Shown: positions 28,078 through 37,607 of the stretch, piece after piece
How the letters are laid out: every line of letters starts with the position of its first letter
Position numbering within the stretch: position 1 is the first letter of the stretch
Source of the DNA: Arthrobacter pityocampae
GTDB lineage: Bacteria > Actinomycetota > Actinomycetes > Actinomycetales > Micrococcaceae
Direction of reading: 5' to 3'
DNA: 64,000 nt
NCBI RefSeq assembly: GCF_002927275.1
Contig: NZ_PRKW01000004.1
Location: 372,001 to 436,000 of the forward strand
The notes under the pieces: generated by a model
What the model saw: the letters and a program-made list of their open reading frames with translations, nothing else
What the model was told of the DNA's origin: nothing
The model's database searches: none
Program-made: the position numbers and the translations under genes

Positions 28078-28123
28078 GGCGGAGGCTTTCGGTGTTCGGC
28101 GCGGAAGGCCGCTGCTGTGGTGC

Positions 28124-28183
28124 CGCCACCTCGAAGGGGTGGCGATGAGAAGGGTGGCGCCCGTCGCCGGAGCGACGGGCGCC
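28124..28183 (-). other. Two intercistronic hairpins between malE and malF
   Basis: GGCGCCCGTCGC (28156-28167) pairs perfectly with GCGACGGGCGCC (28172-28183) around a CGGA loop; CGCCACC (28124-28130) pairs with GGTGGCG (28138-28144). Both lie in the 138-base malE-malF gap. Such stems usually stabilise the upstream malE message and lower permease expression. Confidence 0.7.
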
Positions 28184-28215
28184 AGGGTACTGCGGGTGAC
28201 GCGGGTGGTGCTGTA

Positions 28216-29514
28216 CTACTGGGCGGCGATCTTCGCCTCGATGTTGCTCACCATGGTGGTCCAGGCTTCGGCGGGGTCGCCGTCGCCCTTGATCAGCGCG
28301 AGCTCGGTGCCTCCCCAGTCGGCCCAGACGGCCTGCATCTCGGGCAGCGCGGGCATCGGGACGCCGTTGGCGCCGATCTCACCGAACGCGGCGACGATGG
28401 GGTCGGACGCTGCCTTGTCGAAGCTGGCCTTCAGGGCGGGCGGGCGTCCTCCGACGTCGTACATGGCATCCTGGGCGGCTTCGGTGCTCAGGTAGTTCAC
28501 GGCGAACTCGTTCGCTGCGAGGGCGTTGGCGCTCTTCGAGGAGATGAAGAAGCCGTTGACGCCGATGAAGGGCTGGGCATCCTCGTCGCCGACGGTGGGG
28601 AGCTTGTCGACGGCCAGCTCCAGGCCGGCTTTCTGCGCGTCGGGGACGTTCCACGGGCCGGTCAGGAAGTAGGGCGACTCGCCCGCGTTGAACTTCTCCT
28701 TGGCGATGTCACCGGTGATGTTCGAGTTGATGACCTTCGAGCCGGTGTCGCCCCACTCCACGAGCTTCTTGGCGAATTCCACGCCGTTCGGCTCGCCGAG
28801 CAGCAGTTCGTCGGCGTTGTAGCTGCCGTCCTCGTTCTGGCCGAACACCGGCACGCCCATCGAGGTCTGCAGCGGGTACAGGTGGTAGGGGTCACCCTGC
28901 TTGGGGTCCATGCCCACCAGGAACGGGTAGGTCGCCTTCCCGTCGGCGACGGCGGCCTCGCCGTTGGCGATGACCTCGTCGAACGTGGCGGCTGCCTCGG
29001 GGACGAGCTCCGTGTTGCGCAGCAGGGCGATGTTCTCCAGCGCGTAGGGGACGCCGTAGACGCTGCCGTCATAGGTCATGGCCTGGATGGCGGACTCCTG
29101 GAACTCGGAGGCCTTGTCGCCGAGCTCCACGGGGGCGACGACGCCGTTCTGCACGAACGTCCCCAGCCAGTCGTGGGGGCCCACGATCAGGTCGGGTCCC
29201 TTGCCGGTGGGCACCTGGGTGATGAAGTCGTCGCGGACCGCGGCGAAGTCCTTGACCGCGAGCTTGACCTCGATGCCGGTGTCCTCCTTGAAGGACTTGG
29301 TGATCTCCTCGAGGGCCGGGGCGCGCTCGGCGTCGACCCACATGGTGAGGGTGGTGGCGCCGCCGTCGGCGAGATTCGGGGCGGCGGAGCTGGAGCTGGC
29401 CGAGGAGGAATCGGAGGCTCCTCCGCCGCAGGCCGTGAGGGCCAGGACGGCCACCGACATGACGCCGGTGAGCAGAGCGTGCCGACGGGTCGGCTGGGGG
29501 GATCGCACCTTCAT
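28216..29514 (-). CDS. malE: Maltodextrin-binding lipoprotein MalE
   Basis: A 432-residue extracellular solute-binding protein (family 1). An N-terminal lipoprotein signal ends in the lipobox ALTAC (Cys about 28), followed by a Ser/Ala linker and the two-lobed fold starting LTMWVDAERAPALEEI, typical of MalE. ATG 29514 is preferred (AAAGG about eight bases upstream); an in-frame ATG lies five codons earlier. The promoter and a LacI-type operator are recognisable upstream. It heads malE-malF-malG-GH13. Confidence 0.93.
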   Translation of the reverse strand: MKVRSPQPTRRHALLTGVMSVAVLALTACGGGASDSSSASSSSAAPNLADGGATTLTMWVDAERAPALEEITKSFKEDTGIEVKLAVKDFAAVRDDFITQVPTGKGPDLIVGPHDWLGTFVQNGVVAPVELGDKASEFQESAIQAMTYDGSVYGVPYALENIALLRNTELVPEAAATFDEVIANGEAAVADGKATYPFLVGMDPKQGDPYHLYPLQTSMGVPVFGQNEDGSYNADELLLGEPNGVEFAKKLVEWGDTGSKVINSNITGDIAKEKFNAGESPYFLTGPWNVPDAQKAGLELAVDKLPTVGDEDAQPFIGVNGFFISSKSANALAANEFAVNYLSTEAAQDAMYDVGGRPPALKASFDKAASDPIVAAFGEIGANGVPMPALPEMQAVWADWGGTELALIKGDGDPAEAWTTMVSNIEAKIAAQ

Positions 29515-29631
29515 TGGTGAACCTTTCATGAGCGGCTTCTGTCGATCTCCCGGAGCACGGGGCTCCGCGGGCCGGGAGATGGAGGTGTCTCAGCCGCTCC
29601 CTTCTCGGAGGCGACGGTGACCCGAGTCACA

Positions 29632-29661
29632 ACTGTAAACGCTTGCATCACATTTACCCAA
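29632..29661 (-). promoter_or_regulatory. malE promoter
   Basis: On the minus strand TTGGGT (complement of 29656-29661) and TACAGT (complement of 29632-29637) are 18 bases apart. The operator at 29634-29647 overlaps the -10 and the spacer. Confidence 0.65.
29634..29647. promoter_or_regulatory. LacI/GalR-type operator of the mal cluster
   Basis: TGTAAACGCTTGCA is a 14-bp palindrome-like site with the central CG that LacI-family proteins recognise. It lies between malE and the divergent alpha-glucosidase gene and overlaps the malE -10 element, so repression by occlusion is expected. Candidate binders are the LacI proteins at 31612 and 35999. Confidence 0.8.
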
Positions 29662-29767
29662 TATCGGACATGCGGCGCGCCGGTATCGGAGGAAAGACGC
29701 AGAAACAAGGCTCTTTCTACTGAACACGCTTCCATAATCGCGTCCGAAGCGGTCTAGGATGATCCGC

Positions 29768-31507
29768 ATGTCTGAGATTGCCCCCCTCCTGCACGGCGAG
29801 GACCTGTCCTCCCCCGATGCCTTCCATGCACCGCTCCACGTCCCGTCCGCGGGCGACGAGTGGTGGCGCTCGTCCGTCATCTACCAGGTGTACCCGCGCT
29901 CGTTCCGTGATTCGAACGGGGACGGCATGGGCGACCTCCCGGGCATCACGGCCGAACTGGCCCACCTCGCCGAGCTCAGCATCGACGCCCTCTGGCTCTC
30001 GCCGTTCTTCACCTCGCCCCAGCGCGACGGCGGCTACGACGTCGCCGACTACTGCGACGTCGACCCCCTGTTCGGCACGCTCGCCGACTTCGACGCGCTC
30101 GTGGCCCGCGCCGACAGCCTGGACATCCGCGTGATCGTGGACCTCGTACCCAACCACTGCTCCGACGAGCACGTCCTCTTCCGGGCCGCCCTCGAGGCAC
30201 CGGCGGGCTCCGCCGAGCGCGCGATGTTCATCTTCCGCGACGGCCGCGGCCCCGACGGCAGCGAGCCGCCCAACAACTGGCAGTCGCACTTCGGCGGCCC
30301 GGCCTGGACGCGCGTCATCAACGCGGACGGCACGCCGGACCAGTGGTACCTGCACCTGTTCGACTCCTCCCAGCCCGACTTCAACTGGGACAACCCCGCC
30401 GTGCGGGCAGAGTTCGAGCGGGTCCTGCGCTTCTGGCTCGACCGCGGCGTCGGCGGCTTCCGCGTCGACGTGGCGCACGCCCTCATCAAGGCCGAGGGAC
30501 TGCCGGACTGGGGCGGACGCGCCGACGGCGGGTCCTCCGAGGGCTTCCCCGGCCACGAGGCACCCATGTTCGGCCAGAAGGAGATCCACGACATCTACCG
30601 TCAGTGGCGGGCCATCCTCGCCGAGTACGACGGCGAGCGCATCCTCTGCGCGGAGGCCTCCATCGATCCCCTGCCGCGGCTCACGAACTGGGTCCGCTCC
30701 GACCAGATGCACCAGGCGTTCAACTTCGCCTACCTCCACCAGCCGTGGGACGCCCACGGTCTCCGGCACGTCATCTCCTCCTCCCTCACCGCGTTCGACG
30801 CCGTGGACGCGCCCACCACCTGGGTGCTCAGCAACCACGACGTCGTCCGGCATGCCAGCCGCTTCGGACTGACGGACGGCGCCCCGCGGGGCGGCGACGG
30901 CATCGGCCGCGCGGACGCGCAGCCCGACACCGCGACCGGCCTCGCCCGCGCCCGTGCCGCGTCGCTCGCGATGTTCGCGCTGCCGGGCGGGATCTACCTC
31001 TACCAGGGCGAGGAGCTCGGCCTGCCGGACCACACGGCCATGCCCGACGACGCACGGCAGGACCCCACCTTCGTCCGCACCGCCGGCGAGAGAATCGGCC
31101 GCGACGGCTGCCGGGTCCCCCTCCCCTGGGAGGCCGGGGCGCCGTCGGTCGGGTTCGCGGACGCCGAGGCCCCGGTAGCACCGTGGCTGCCGCAGCCCGA
31201 GGGCTGGGACGACTACGCCCGCGACGTGCAGTCCACCGATCCCGACTCCACCCTCTCCCTGTACCGGACGGCCCTGCAGCTCCGCCGGGACCTGCGCCTG
31301 GGCGCCGGGTCCCTGAGCTGGTCGAGGGAGTTCGAGAGTTCCGACGTCGTCGCGTTCCGCAACGGCGAGGTGCTGGTGATGCTGAACATGGGCGAGTTCG
31401 CCGCTCCGCTGCCCGAGGGCACCGTGATCGCCGTCAGCACGCCCGGCTCGGCCGCCGGCGGCATGCTCGCCCCGGACGCCTGCGTCTGGCTGCTGGCCGC
31501 CGGGTAG
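29768..31507 (+). CDS. GH13 alpha-glucosidase / oligo-1,6-glucosidase
   Basis: A 579-residue intracellular exo-acting enzyme. WRSSVIYQVYPRSFRDSNGD is the GH13_23/30 entry motif; region I is DLVPNH, the nucleophile Asp lies in GGFRVDVAHAL, the acid/base Glu in ILCAEAS and the third acid in VLSNHDVVRH. It should release glucose from imported maltodextrins. The start is ATG 29768, seven bases after TAGGAT, with no ribosome site; ATG 29759 overlaps that -10. It is divergent from malE across the shared control region and ends at a hairpin. Confidence 0.92.
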   Translation: MSEIAPLLHGEDLSSPDAFHAPLHVPSAGDEWWRSSVIYQVYPRSFRDSNGDGMGDLPGITAELAHLAELSIDALWLSPFFTSPQRDGGYDVADYCDVDPLFGTLADFDALVARADSLDIRVIVDLVPNHCSDEHVLFRAALEAPAGSAERAMFIFRDGRGPDGSEPPNNWQSHFGGPAWTRVINADGTPDQWYLHLFDSSQPDFNWDNPAVRAEFERVLRFWLDRGVGGFRVDVAHALIKAEGLPDWGGRADGGSSEGFPGHEAPMFGQKEIHDIYRQWRAILAEYDGERILCAEASIDPLPRLTNWVRSDQMHQAFNFAYLHQPWDAHGLRHVISSSLTAFDAVDAPTTWVLSNHDVVRHASRFGLTDGAPRGGDGIGRADAQPDTATGLARARAASLAMFALPGGIYLYQGEELGLPDHTAMPDDARQDPTFVRTAGERIGRDGCRVPLPWEAGAPSVGFADAEAPVAPWLPQPEGWDDYARDVQSTDPDSTLSLYRTALQLRRDLRLGAGSLSWSREFESSDVVAFRNGEVLVMLNMGEFAAPLPEGTVIAVSTPGSAAGGMLAPDACVWLLAAG

Positions 31508-31535
31508 GAGATCCGCGCGGGATCGGCAATGATCG

Positions 31536-31566
31536 GACGGGGACACACTGCTGGGGTGTCCCCGTC
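31536..31566 (+). terminator. Hairpin between the alpha-glucosidase and lacI genes
   Basis: An 11-bp stem, GACGGGGACAC (31536-31546) with GTGTCCCCGTC (31556-31566), nine-base loop, 29 bases past the glucosidase stop. It would separate the enzyme from the downstream regulator. Confidence 0.7.
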
Positions 31567-31611
31567 GCTGCCATCTCGGCAGTCAGCGCCGACGTCGCAG
31601 GAAAGGGGATC

Positions 31612-32655
31612 ATGGCCGGCATCAAGGACGTCGCCCAGCTGGCCGGGGTGTCCACTGCCACGGTCTCCCGGGCCCTCAGCGGCAACGGACGGGTCTCCGA
31701 GCGTTCCCGTGCCCGTGTCCTGCAGGCGGCGCGGGAGCTCGACTTCGTCGTCAGCTCGACGGCCTCCTCCCTGGCGTCCGGGCGGCACCGCAACATCGGC
31801 GTCGTCGTGCCGTCCGTGGCCCGCTGGTACTACTCCCAGATCGTCGACAGTCTCGCGGCGTCGCTCCTCACCGCCGGTTACGACCTCACGCTGTACAACC
31901 TGAACGAGGACGCCGCGATCCGCGACCGCGTCCTCTCCGAGTTCCTGCTGCGCCAGCGCTGCGACGGCGTCATCGCGGTCTCCCTCGAACTGAGCCGGGA
32001 CGAACTGGGGCAGCTCCTCGCCGTCGGCAAGCCCGTGGTCGGGATCGGCGGCCCGCTGCCCGGCGCGGAGACCTACAGCGTCAACGACCGCGAGATCGCC
32101 GAACTCGCCACCGAGCACCTCATAACGCTCGGGCACCGACGCATCGCCCACATCGGCGGGTCGGACGCCTTCGAGAACGACTTCCGGATCTCCGGCACGC
32201 GACGCCAGGGCTACGAGGCGGCCATGGCCGCGGCCGGCCTGGAGATCCTCGACTCCTGGCGGGTGGACGCAGACTTCACCATCCAGGGCGCGCGCAGCCA
32301 GGCCAAGCAGCTCCTCGGCTACCCGCGGGACACCCCGACCGCCGTGTTCTGCGCCTCGGACGAGATGGCCATCGGCGCGATCCTCGCCGCCCGGGAGCTG
32401 GGTTTCCGCGTCCCCGAGGACATCTCGGTGATCGGCATCGACGGGCACGAACTCGGTGAGGCGCTCGGCCTGACCACGGTGGCCCAGTTCCCGCAGCAGC
32501 AGGGCCGGCGGGCCGTCGAGCGCCTGCTGCAGATCCTGCAGGACCCCGACGCCTACCGCCCCATGAACCACGCCGCCCGGACCGCGCTGATCGTCCGCTC
32601 GAGCACCGCCGCGCCGCCCGCCCGACCCGTACAGCTCCCGGAGGCTCCCGCCTGA
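31612..32655 (+). CDS. LacI-family regulator of the maltodextrin cluster
   Basis: A 347-residue repressor with an N-terminal LacI helix-turn-helix (IKDVAQLAGVSTATVSRAL) and hinge helix, then a periplasmic-binding-protein-like effector domain ending in ISVIGIDGHELGEAL. ATG 31612 has GAAAGGGGA upstream; the frame is open earlier beneath the glucosidase gene but is not coding. Position argues that it controls malEFG and the glucosidase through the operator at 29634-29647. An 18-bp direct repeat straddles its stop codon. Confidence 0.9.
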   Translation: MAGIKDVAQLAGVSTATVSRALSGNGRVSERSRARVLQAARELDFVVSSTASSLASGRHRNIGVVVPSVARWYYSQIVDSLAASLLTAGYDLTLYNLNEDAAIRDRVLSEFLLRQRCDGVIAVSLELSRDELGQLLAVGKPVVGIGGPLPGAETYSVNDREIAELATEHLITLGHRRIAHIGGSDAFENDFRISGTRRQGYEAAMAAAGLEILDSWRVDADFTIQGARSQAKQLLGYPRDTPTAVFCASDEMAIGAILAARELGFRVPEDISVIGIDGHELGEALGLTTVAQFPQQQGRRAVERLLQILQDPDAYRPMNHAARTALIVRSSTAAPPARPVQLPEAPA

Positions 32656-32671
32656 CCCGTACAGCTCCCGG
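32624..32671 (+). repeat. 18-bp direct repeat across the lacI stop codon
   Basis: GACCCGTACAGCTCCCGG occurs at 32624-32641 and again at 32654-32671, 30 bases apart. The first copy encodes the tail residues RPVQLP; the second begins at the stop codon. Confidence 0.85.
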
Positions 32672-32717
32672 GAACATTCAGCCCCCGGCCGGGAACGCAC
32701 ACGGCCCGGAACACAGG

Positions 32718-32750
32718 AGGGCCCGGCACCCCGTGGGGATGCCGGGCCCT
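32718..32750. terminator. Bidirectional terminator between lacI and pulA
   Basis: AGGGCCCGGCA (32718-32728) pairs with TGCCGGGCCCT (32740-32750), extended by an inner CCCC/GGGG pairing with one bulge. It lies between convergent stops at 32655 and 32775. Confidence 0.8.
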
Positions 32751-32774
32751 TGGACCAGCGGTCTAGCAGTACAG

Positions 32775-35700
32775 CTACCGTGCCTCGAACACCGCCACGG
32801 TGCGGGCCGGGACCGTGAACGTCCCGTCCGTGGCGGCCGTGGCCCGGCGGACGACGTCATCGCCGCCCGTCGCCTGGACGCCGTGCAGCGCGAAGCCCCC
32901 GGCGGCCGGGACGCGCTGGGTGGTGGGCTCGTCGGAGGCGTTGAAGACCACCACGATGCCCTTCCGCGCGGAGTCGACGTCGGGGCCGACGGTGTCGTCC
33001 AGGTGCATCACGATCACGCCGGGCGTCTGGTCGGGGCCGCTACCGGGGAAGGAGAGCTTCTGCTGGACGAGCCCGGCCGTGCCGAGGCTGAACAGCGGGC
33101 TGCCCTGCCGGATCTGCAGCAGTTCCTGCGCCTGCTCCCTCGCGGCCTCGATGTCCGCCGGGGACGGCTTGAGCGCCGGGTCGGCGAGCAGCGGCTGCAT
33201 GAACGCGTACTTGCCCTCGTTGTCCGCCCGCGGGGGCAGGCCCCGGCCGAAGCCGTTGTCCGTGCCCGTGTGGTCGAGGATGTTGAACCAGTCGCCGGAG
33301 TCGTAGCTGTTGCGGTCCAGCGACTTGCTGCGCAGCGCCTCGCCGCCGGCGTGCCAGAAGGAGACGCCCTGGCCGAAGGCCGTGGTGGAGAGCGCGAGGG
33401 TCTGCATCCTGATGCGGTCGGCCATCGGGGTGTCGGTGGGCAGCTTGAACGTGAGCGCGTCGAAGAGGGTCTCGTTGTCGTGCGCCTCGACGTAGGTGAT
33501 GCTCTCCTGCGGGTCCGCGGTGTACCCGGTGGGCGAGCCGTTGTAGTCGACGTCGGCGCCCGTGACCTGGTTGCCGGTGCGGTCCGTGAACATGTAGTCC
33601 TTCAGGTTGCCGGTCAGCCCCACCCGGATCTGGTCCTGCGACAGGAGCAGCTCGGCGCGCTGGTCGGCCTCGGTGCCGTTGCCCGCGACCCCGTTCGGGT
33701 CGGTCAGCAGCCCGGAGGCGAAGCCCTGGATCCGCGGGTCGTCGTCGAACGGGCCGCCGCCGCGGACGGCGTCGCGGAGGCGGTCGTTGAACGTGCCGAT
33801 GCCGGTGCCGGCCATGTTCGCCTGCGTGGCCTGGACGAACCGGGCGTTGTCCGCGACCTCCCCGAAGTTCCAGCCCTCGCCGTAGAGGTAGATGGACTTG
33901 CCGTCCACGCCGTCGCGCTCGAGCGTCAGCTTGTCGAGGGCGGCACGGACGTCGAGGATGTTCTGCCTGGAGTGGTGCCCCATGAGGTCGAACCGGAAGC
34001 CGTCGAGCTTGTAGGTGCGGGCGAGCGTCACGATCGAGTCGATCATCAGCTTGCCCATCATGGTGTGCTCGGTGGCCGTGTTCGGGCAGCAGGTCGAGGT
34101 CTCGACGGCGCCCGACTCCGGGTCGAGCCGGTGGTAGTAGCCGGGGACGATCCGGTCGAGGTTGTTGTCCGAGGACTGGCCGGCGCCCGCGGTGTGGTTG
34201 TAGACGACGTCCTGGACGACCCGCAGGCCGGACTCGTTGAGCGAGGCGACCATGCCGCGGAACTCGCGGATGCGCGTGGCGTCCGCGGGGTTCGTCGAGT
34301 AGGAGCCCTCCGGTGTGGTGTAGTGCAGCGGGTCGTAGCCCCAGTTGAAGCCGTCCCGGCCCGCGACGTCGCTGACGCACTGCTGCTGTTCGGTGCTGTC
34401 GGGGGCGAAGGCCTCGAGATCGCAGGCGGGTTCGGCCTGCCGGGCGCGGTCCTCCTCGATGGTGCCGATGTCGTTCACGGGCAGGAGGTGGACGGCGTTG
34501 AGCCCGTTGTCGGCCAGCTCCGAGAGCCGCTGCATGCCGGCGCTGTCCGGCCTGCTGAACGCGGCGTAGGTGCCGCGTTCGGCCTCGGGCACGGTGGTGT
34601 CGGTGATCGAGAAGTCGCGGACGTGGAGTTCGTAGACGGACAGCTTCTCGGGCCGCTCGAGGGCCGGCTTGGGCAGGCGCGACCACGACGACGGCATGAG
34701 CGAGGGATCCGCGAGGTCCACGATGAGGGACCGCTCCGAGTTCGTGGACAGCCCGACGCTGTAGGGGTCGGTGACGAGGTTGTGTTCCACGGCGCCGGTC
34801 TCGGGGACGAAGACCTCGACGTCGTAGAGGTAGTACGCGCCGTTCCAGTCCTTCCCGCCGTCGATGCTCCAGACGCCGTCCTTGTCCGCGCGCGCCGGGC
34901 GCGTGGCGATCGGAGCCCCGCCGGAACCGTCGCGGAAGACCTGCACGGACACGCTGCGCGCCGTGGGTGCCCAGAGCTGCAGGTGGGGCTTCTTGCCCTT
35001 CCAGCTGAGGCCGAGCTCCTCGCGTGCGGCCCCCGCGTACAGGTCGTCGAGGACGCCGGGCACCTGGACGCCCGTAGTCGCCAGGAGTTCTCCCTCCGGT
35101 GAGACGGCGGCGAGGAGCAGCTGCCCCTTCAGCAGGTCCCCGGCCTTCCGCGCATCCTTCTTGCCGAGCGTCACGGTGGGCAGGTCGGCCAGATGGGGGT
35201 AGCGGGCGGCGAGATCGGCGGGCAGGGCGTCGGCGCCGCGCGCGAGGTCGATGTAGGTACCCCCGGTGACGGCGTCGTCGCCGGCGACGAGTCCGCCCTC
35301 CGGGGCTGAGTAGAGGCGGAAGCGGGCGTCGGCGGGCACGTCCGCACCCCAGGCGAGGGTGTCGGCGGTGAGCCAGTGCGCCGCCGTCGAGCCCGTCGGC
35401 GCACCGGGGGCATCGCTGGTGACGACGTGCGTGCGGTGGTTGTAGGTGAAGGTCACGGGGCCGCCCGGAGCCTGCAGTGCCAGGTTCGCGCCACCGGCCG
35501 CGCCGTCGGCGCCGTAGTTCTCACCCCAGGACCCGTTCAGCGCCACCTTGTACTCGTAGGCTCCGGCGGGGACGTCGAAGGTCGCCGACCAGGTGTCCGG
35601 CGAGCCGTCCACGGGGACGAGTCGGGTGGCGGCGCACTCCGGCTGCCAGTCGTCGGGGCAGCCGAGTTCCGCCTGCAGGGAGCCCACGAGGGCCACCGTT

Positions 35701-35849
35701 CCGGGCGGGGTGGTGTGATCGGCCAGCGCGGGTGCGGGCATGAGGGTCGCGAGGAGCGGGGCGGTCAGGACGACGGCGGCCAGCCGGGACCTGCGCCGCA
35801 GGGCCGGCCTCCCGCTGGTCGGGCCGGTGGCCGTGATGTTCGGGGTCAT
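32775..35849 (-). CDS. pulA: Secreted pullulanase (alpha-1,6-glucosidase)
   Basis: A 1024-residue debranching enzyme. A signal peptide (basic start, hydrophobic core, cleavage after PAPALA near residue 43) is followed by a starch-binding/X25-like domain ([17 protein letters not shown]), a CBM48-type domain, and a GH13_14 catalytic domain with [10 protein letters not shown], region I DVVYNHT, nucleophile Asp in [10 protein letters not shown], Glu in YGEGWNFGE and VEAHDN. A C-terminal beta domain ends the protein. It splits alpha-1,6 bonds of pullulan, glycogen or starch outside the cell to feed MalEFG. ATG 35849 has GGAAGGA upstream; TAGGAT (complement 35907-35912) is a -10 candidate. Confidence 0.95.
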   Translation of the reverse strand: MTPNITATGPTSGRPALRRRSRLAAVVLTAPLLATLMPAPALADHTTPPGTVALVGSLQAELGCPDDWQPECAATRLVPVDGSPDTWSATFDVPAGAYEYKVALNGSWGENYGADGAAGGANLALQAPGGPVTFTYNHRTHVVTSDAPGAPTGSTAAHWLTADTLAWGADVPADARFRLYSAPEGGLVAGDDAVTGGTYIDLARGADALPADLAARYPHLADLPTVTLGKKDARKAGDLLKGQLLLAAVSPEGELLATTGVQVPGVLDDLYAGAAREELGLSWKGKKPHLQLWAPTARSVSVQVFRDGSGGAPIATRPARADKDGVWSIDGGKDWNGAYYLYDVEVFVPETGAVEHNLVTDPYSVGLSTNSERSLIVDLADPSLMPSSWSRLPKPALERPEKLSVYELHVRDFSITDTTVPEAERGTYAAFSRPDSAGMQRLSELADNGLNAVHLLPVNDIGTIEEDRARQAEPACDLEAFAPDSTEQQQCVSDVAGRDGFNWGYDPLHYTTPEGSYSTNPADATRIREFRGMVASLNESGLRVVQDVVYNHTAGAGQSSDNNLDRIVPGYYHRLDPESGAVETSTCCPNTATEHTMMGKLMIDSIVTLARTYKLDGFRFDLMGHHSRQNILDVRAALDKLTLERDGVDGKSIYLYGEGWNFGEVADNARFVQATQANMAGTGIGTFNDRLRDAVRGGGPFDDDPRIQGFASGLLTDPNGVAGNGTEADQRAELLLSQDQIRVGLTGNLKDYMFTDRTGNQVTGADVDYNGSPTGYTADPQESITYVEAHDNETLFDALTFKLPTDTPMADRIRMQTLALSTTAFGQGVSFWHAGGEALRSKSLDRNSYDSGDWFNILDHTGTDNGFGRGLPPRADNEGKYAFMQPLLADPALKPSPADIEAAREQAQELLQIRQGSPLFSLGTAGLVQQKLSFPGSGPDQTPGVIVMHLDDTVGPDVDSARKGIVVVFNASDEPTTQRVPAAGGFALHGVQATGGDDVVRRATAATDGTFTVPARTVAVFEAR

Positions 35850-35940
35850 GGTGGTCCTTCCCCGACCGTGCGTCGCTGCAGGGCCGGACTGGGGGTGGGT
35901 ACCTCGATCCTAGGGACGCAGAGCGGCAAGCGACAGGGAT

Positions 35941-35959
35941 TTGCAAAAGTTTCACGCAA
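35941..35959. promoter_or_regulatory. Possible LacI-type site between pulA and lacI
   Basis: TTGC at 35941-35944 and GCAA at 35956-35959 frame an 11-base interior in the only AT-rich part of the pulA-lacI divergent region. The symmetry is partial, so this is a weak call. Confidence 0.3.
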
Positions 35960-35998
35960 TCTTTCGGTAGGGTATGGGGCCTGCGCTACATTGGGGCC

Positions 35999-37057
35999 AT
36001 GACTCCCGGCAAGCGGACCGAGCGGCCGCGCCTCGACGACGTCGCCCGGACCGCCGGCGTCAGCGTCCCCACCGTGTCGCGCGTCCTGAACGGCAAGGGC
36101 GGCGCGTCGCCGACAACCCGGCAGGCCGTCCTCGCCGCGATGGACAGCCTGGGCTACGAGCCGCCCTCCCGCGCGGCCGGGCGGTCCAAGGGGCAGATCG
36201 GCGTGGTGGTCCCGGACCTCGTGAACCCGATCTTCCCGGCCTTCGCCGGGGCCATCGCGGCCCTGCTGGCGCCCAACGACTACATCCCCGCCCTGTGCAC
36301 GCTTCCCGGCGGAGGCATCACCGAGGACGAGTACGTGGCCCTCCTGCTGGACCAGGGCGTCAGCGGGATCATCTTCGTCTGCGCCGCGCACTCCGACGGC
36401 CGCGCGAGCATGGAGCGGTACCGGCGCCTGCGCGGGCGCGTGCCGTTCGTCCTGGTCAACGGGGCCCGGCCCGAGATCGACGCGCCGTCCGTCTCGAACG
36501 ACGACGCCACCGCCATCCGCACGGCCGTCCGGCACCTCGTGGCGCAGGGCCATCAGCGCGTCGGCTTCGCGACCGGCCCCGACCGGTTCATCCCGAGCCG
36601 GCGCAAGCTCGAGGGATTCCGCGCCGGGCTCGTCCAGTTCCTCGGCGAGGACGACGCCGAGCCGCACGTCGCGACGAGCATGTTCACCATCGAGGGCGGG
36701 CAGAGCGCCGCGAACGAGCTCATCGACTCGGGGCACACGGCGATCGTCTGCGCCTCCGACGTCATGGCCCTCGGCGCCGTCCGCGCAGCGCAGACCCGGG
36801 GCCTGAGGGTGCCGGAGGACATCTCGGTGGTCGGGTTCGACGACTCCCCGCTCATGGCCTTCACCGATCCGCCGCTGACCACTCTGCGGCAGAACGTGGC
36901 GGCGATGGCCGCGGCGGCCGTCCACGCCCTGGTCACCGAACTGGACGGCGAGCGCGCGACGCGGACCGAGATCCTGTTCCAGGCGGACCTGGTGGTCCGT
37001 GGCTCCACGGGGGCCGGCCCTGCGGTGCGGACCGGCCCCGAGCCGTCCGGGGCCTAG
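35999..37057 (+). CDS. LacI-family regulator divergent from pulA
   Basis: A 352-residue repressor: helix-turn-helix LDDVARTAGVSVPTVSRVL near residues 11-29, effector core starting GQIGVVVPDLVNPIFPAF, and the closing ISVVGFDDSPLM. It is divergent from pulA, so it likely controls pullulanase and possibly the mal genes. ATG 35999 lies six bases after TACATT (35987-35992) with no ribosome site, suggesting a leaderless message. A GC-rich inverted repeat near its 3' end (37010-37017 with 37032-37039) may serve as terminator. Confidence 0.9.
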   Translation: MTPGKRTERPRLDDVARTAGVSVPTVSRVLNGKGGASPTTRQAVLAAMDSLGYEPPSRAAGRSKGQIGVVVPDLVNPIFPAFAGAIAALLAPNDYIPALCTLPGGGITEDEYVALLLDQGVSGIIFVCAAHSDGRASMERYRRLRGRVPFVLVNGARPEIDAPSVSNDDATAIRTAVRHLVAQGHQRVGFATGPDRFIPSRRKLEGFRAGLVQFLGEDDAEPHVATSMFTIEGGQSAANELIDSGHTAIVCASDVMALGAVRAAQTRGLRVPEDISVVGFDDSPLMAFTDPPLTTLRQNVAAMAAAAVHALVTELDGERATRTEILFQADLVVRGSTGAGPAVRTGPEPSGA

Positions 37058-37102
37058 CGGGGCCGGGTCGGAGCGGGGTGCGCGCCACGCCTCGGGGAAT
37101 GC

Positions 37103-37543
37103 CTAGCGGCGTGCCTGGTTCGGGGTGCGCGCGGGCTCAGGGCGCCACACCATGAGCGCCTGGCTGCGGGGGCGGGGACGCTGGCCGCGGACGAGCGTGA
37201 CGACGTCCCCGGCCAGGCCTGCGGCGAACACCCTGCTCGATTCGGCGTGGACCCGGCGGGCCGCCAGCTCGGAAGACAGTTCCGCGACGCGTGACTGCAG
37301 GGCCGCGACCTGGTTCTCCAGTTCGAGGATCCGCCGGATACCCTCCAGCGACACGCCCTCCTGGGACAGCCGCTGGATCTCGCGCAGGGTGCCGACATCC
37401 TTCTGCGAGTACCGCCGTGCCCGGCCCGGCGCACGGCTCGGCGTCACGAGGCCGAGGCGGTCGTACTGCCGGAGCGTCTGCGGGTGCATGTCGGCGAGCT
37501 CAGCGGCCACCGAGATGACGTAGATGGGCAAGGTGTGGTCCAT
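37103..37543 (-). CDS. hspR: Heat-shock repressor HspR
   Basis: A 146-residue MerR-type regulator. The N-terminal helix-turn-helix (VISVAAELADMHPQTLRQYD) is almost diagnostic for HspR, followed by RRYSQKDVGTLREIQ and a coiled-coil dimer segment (LELENQVAALQSRV). HspR binds HAIR sites with DnaK as co-repressor; three such sites are in this window (41359, 41412, 5938). It is the last gene of dnaK-grpE-dnaJ-hspR, giving the usual feedback loop. Confidence 0.94.
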   Translation of the reverse strand: MDHTLPIYVISVAAELADMHPQTLRQYDRLGLVTPSRAPGRARRYSQKDVGTLREIQRLSQEGVSLEGIRRILELENQVAALQSRVAELSSELAARRVHAESSRVFAAGLAGDVVTLVRGQRPRPRSQALMVWRPEPARTPNQARR

Positions 37544-37607
37544 GACGGGCCTCCTTCCGTTGCCGATTCTCCCGGATACTGCTCTGACTGCCGCTCGGAC
37601 GTGCCGC

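Noticed and set aside
26641-29520. Very long open frame (about 960 codons) on the plus strand over malF and malE
   Set aside because: Low-complexity shadow of the genuine malEF genes on the opposite strand, with no recognisable motif.
37010-37039. Inverted repeat GGGGCCGG/CCGGCCCC as the terminator of the second lacI gene
   Set aside because: It lies inside the coding end of the gene and GC-rich codons could give it by chance; kept only as a possibility in the gene's entry.
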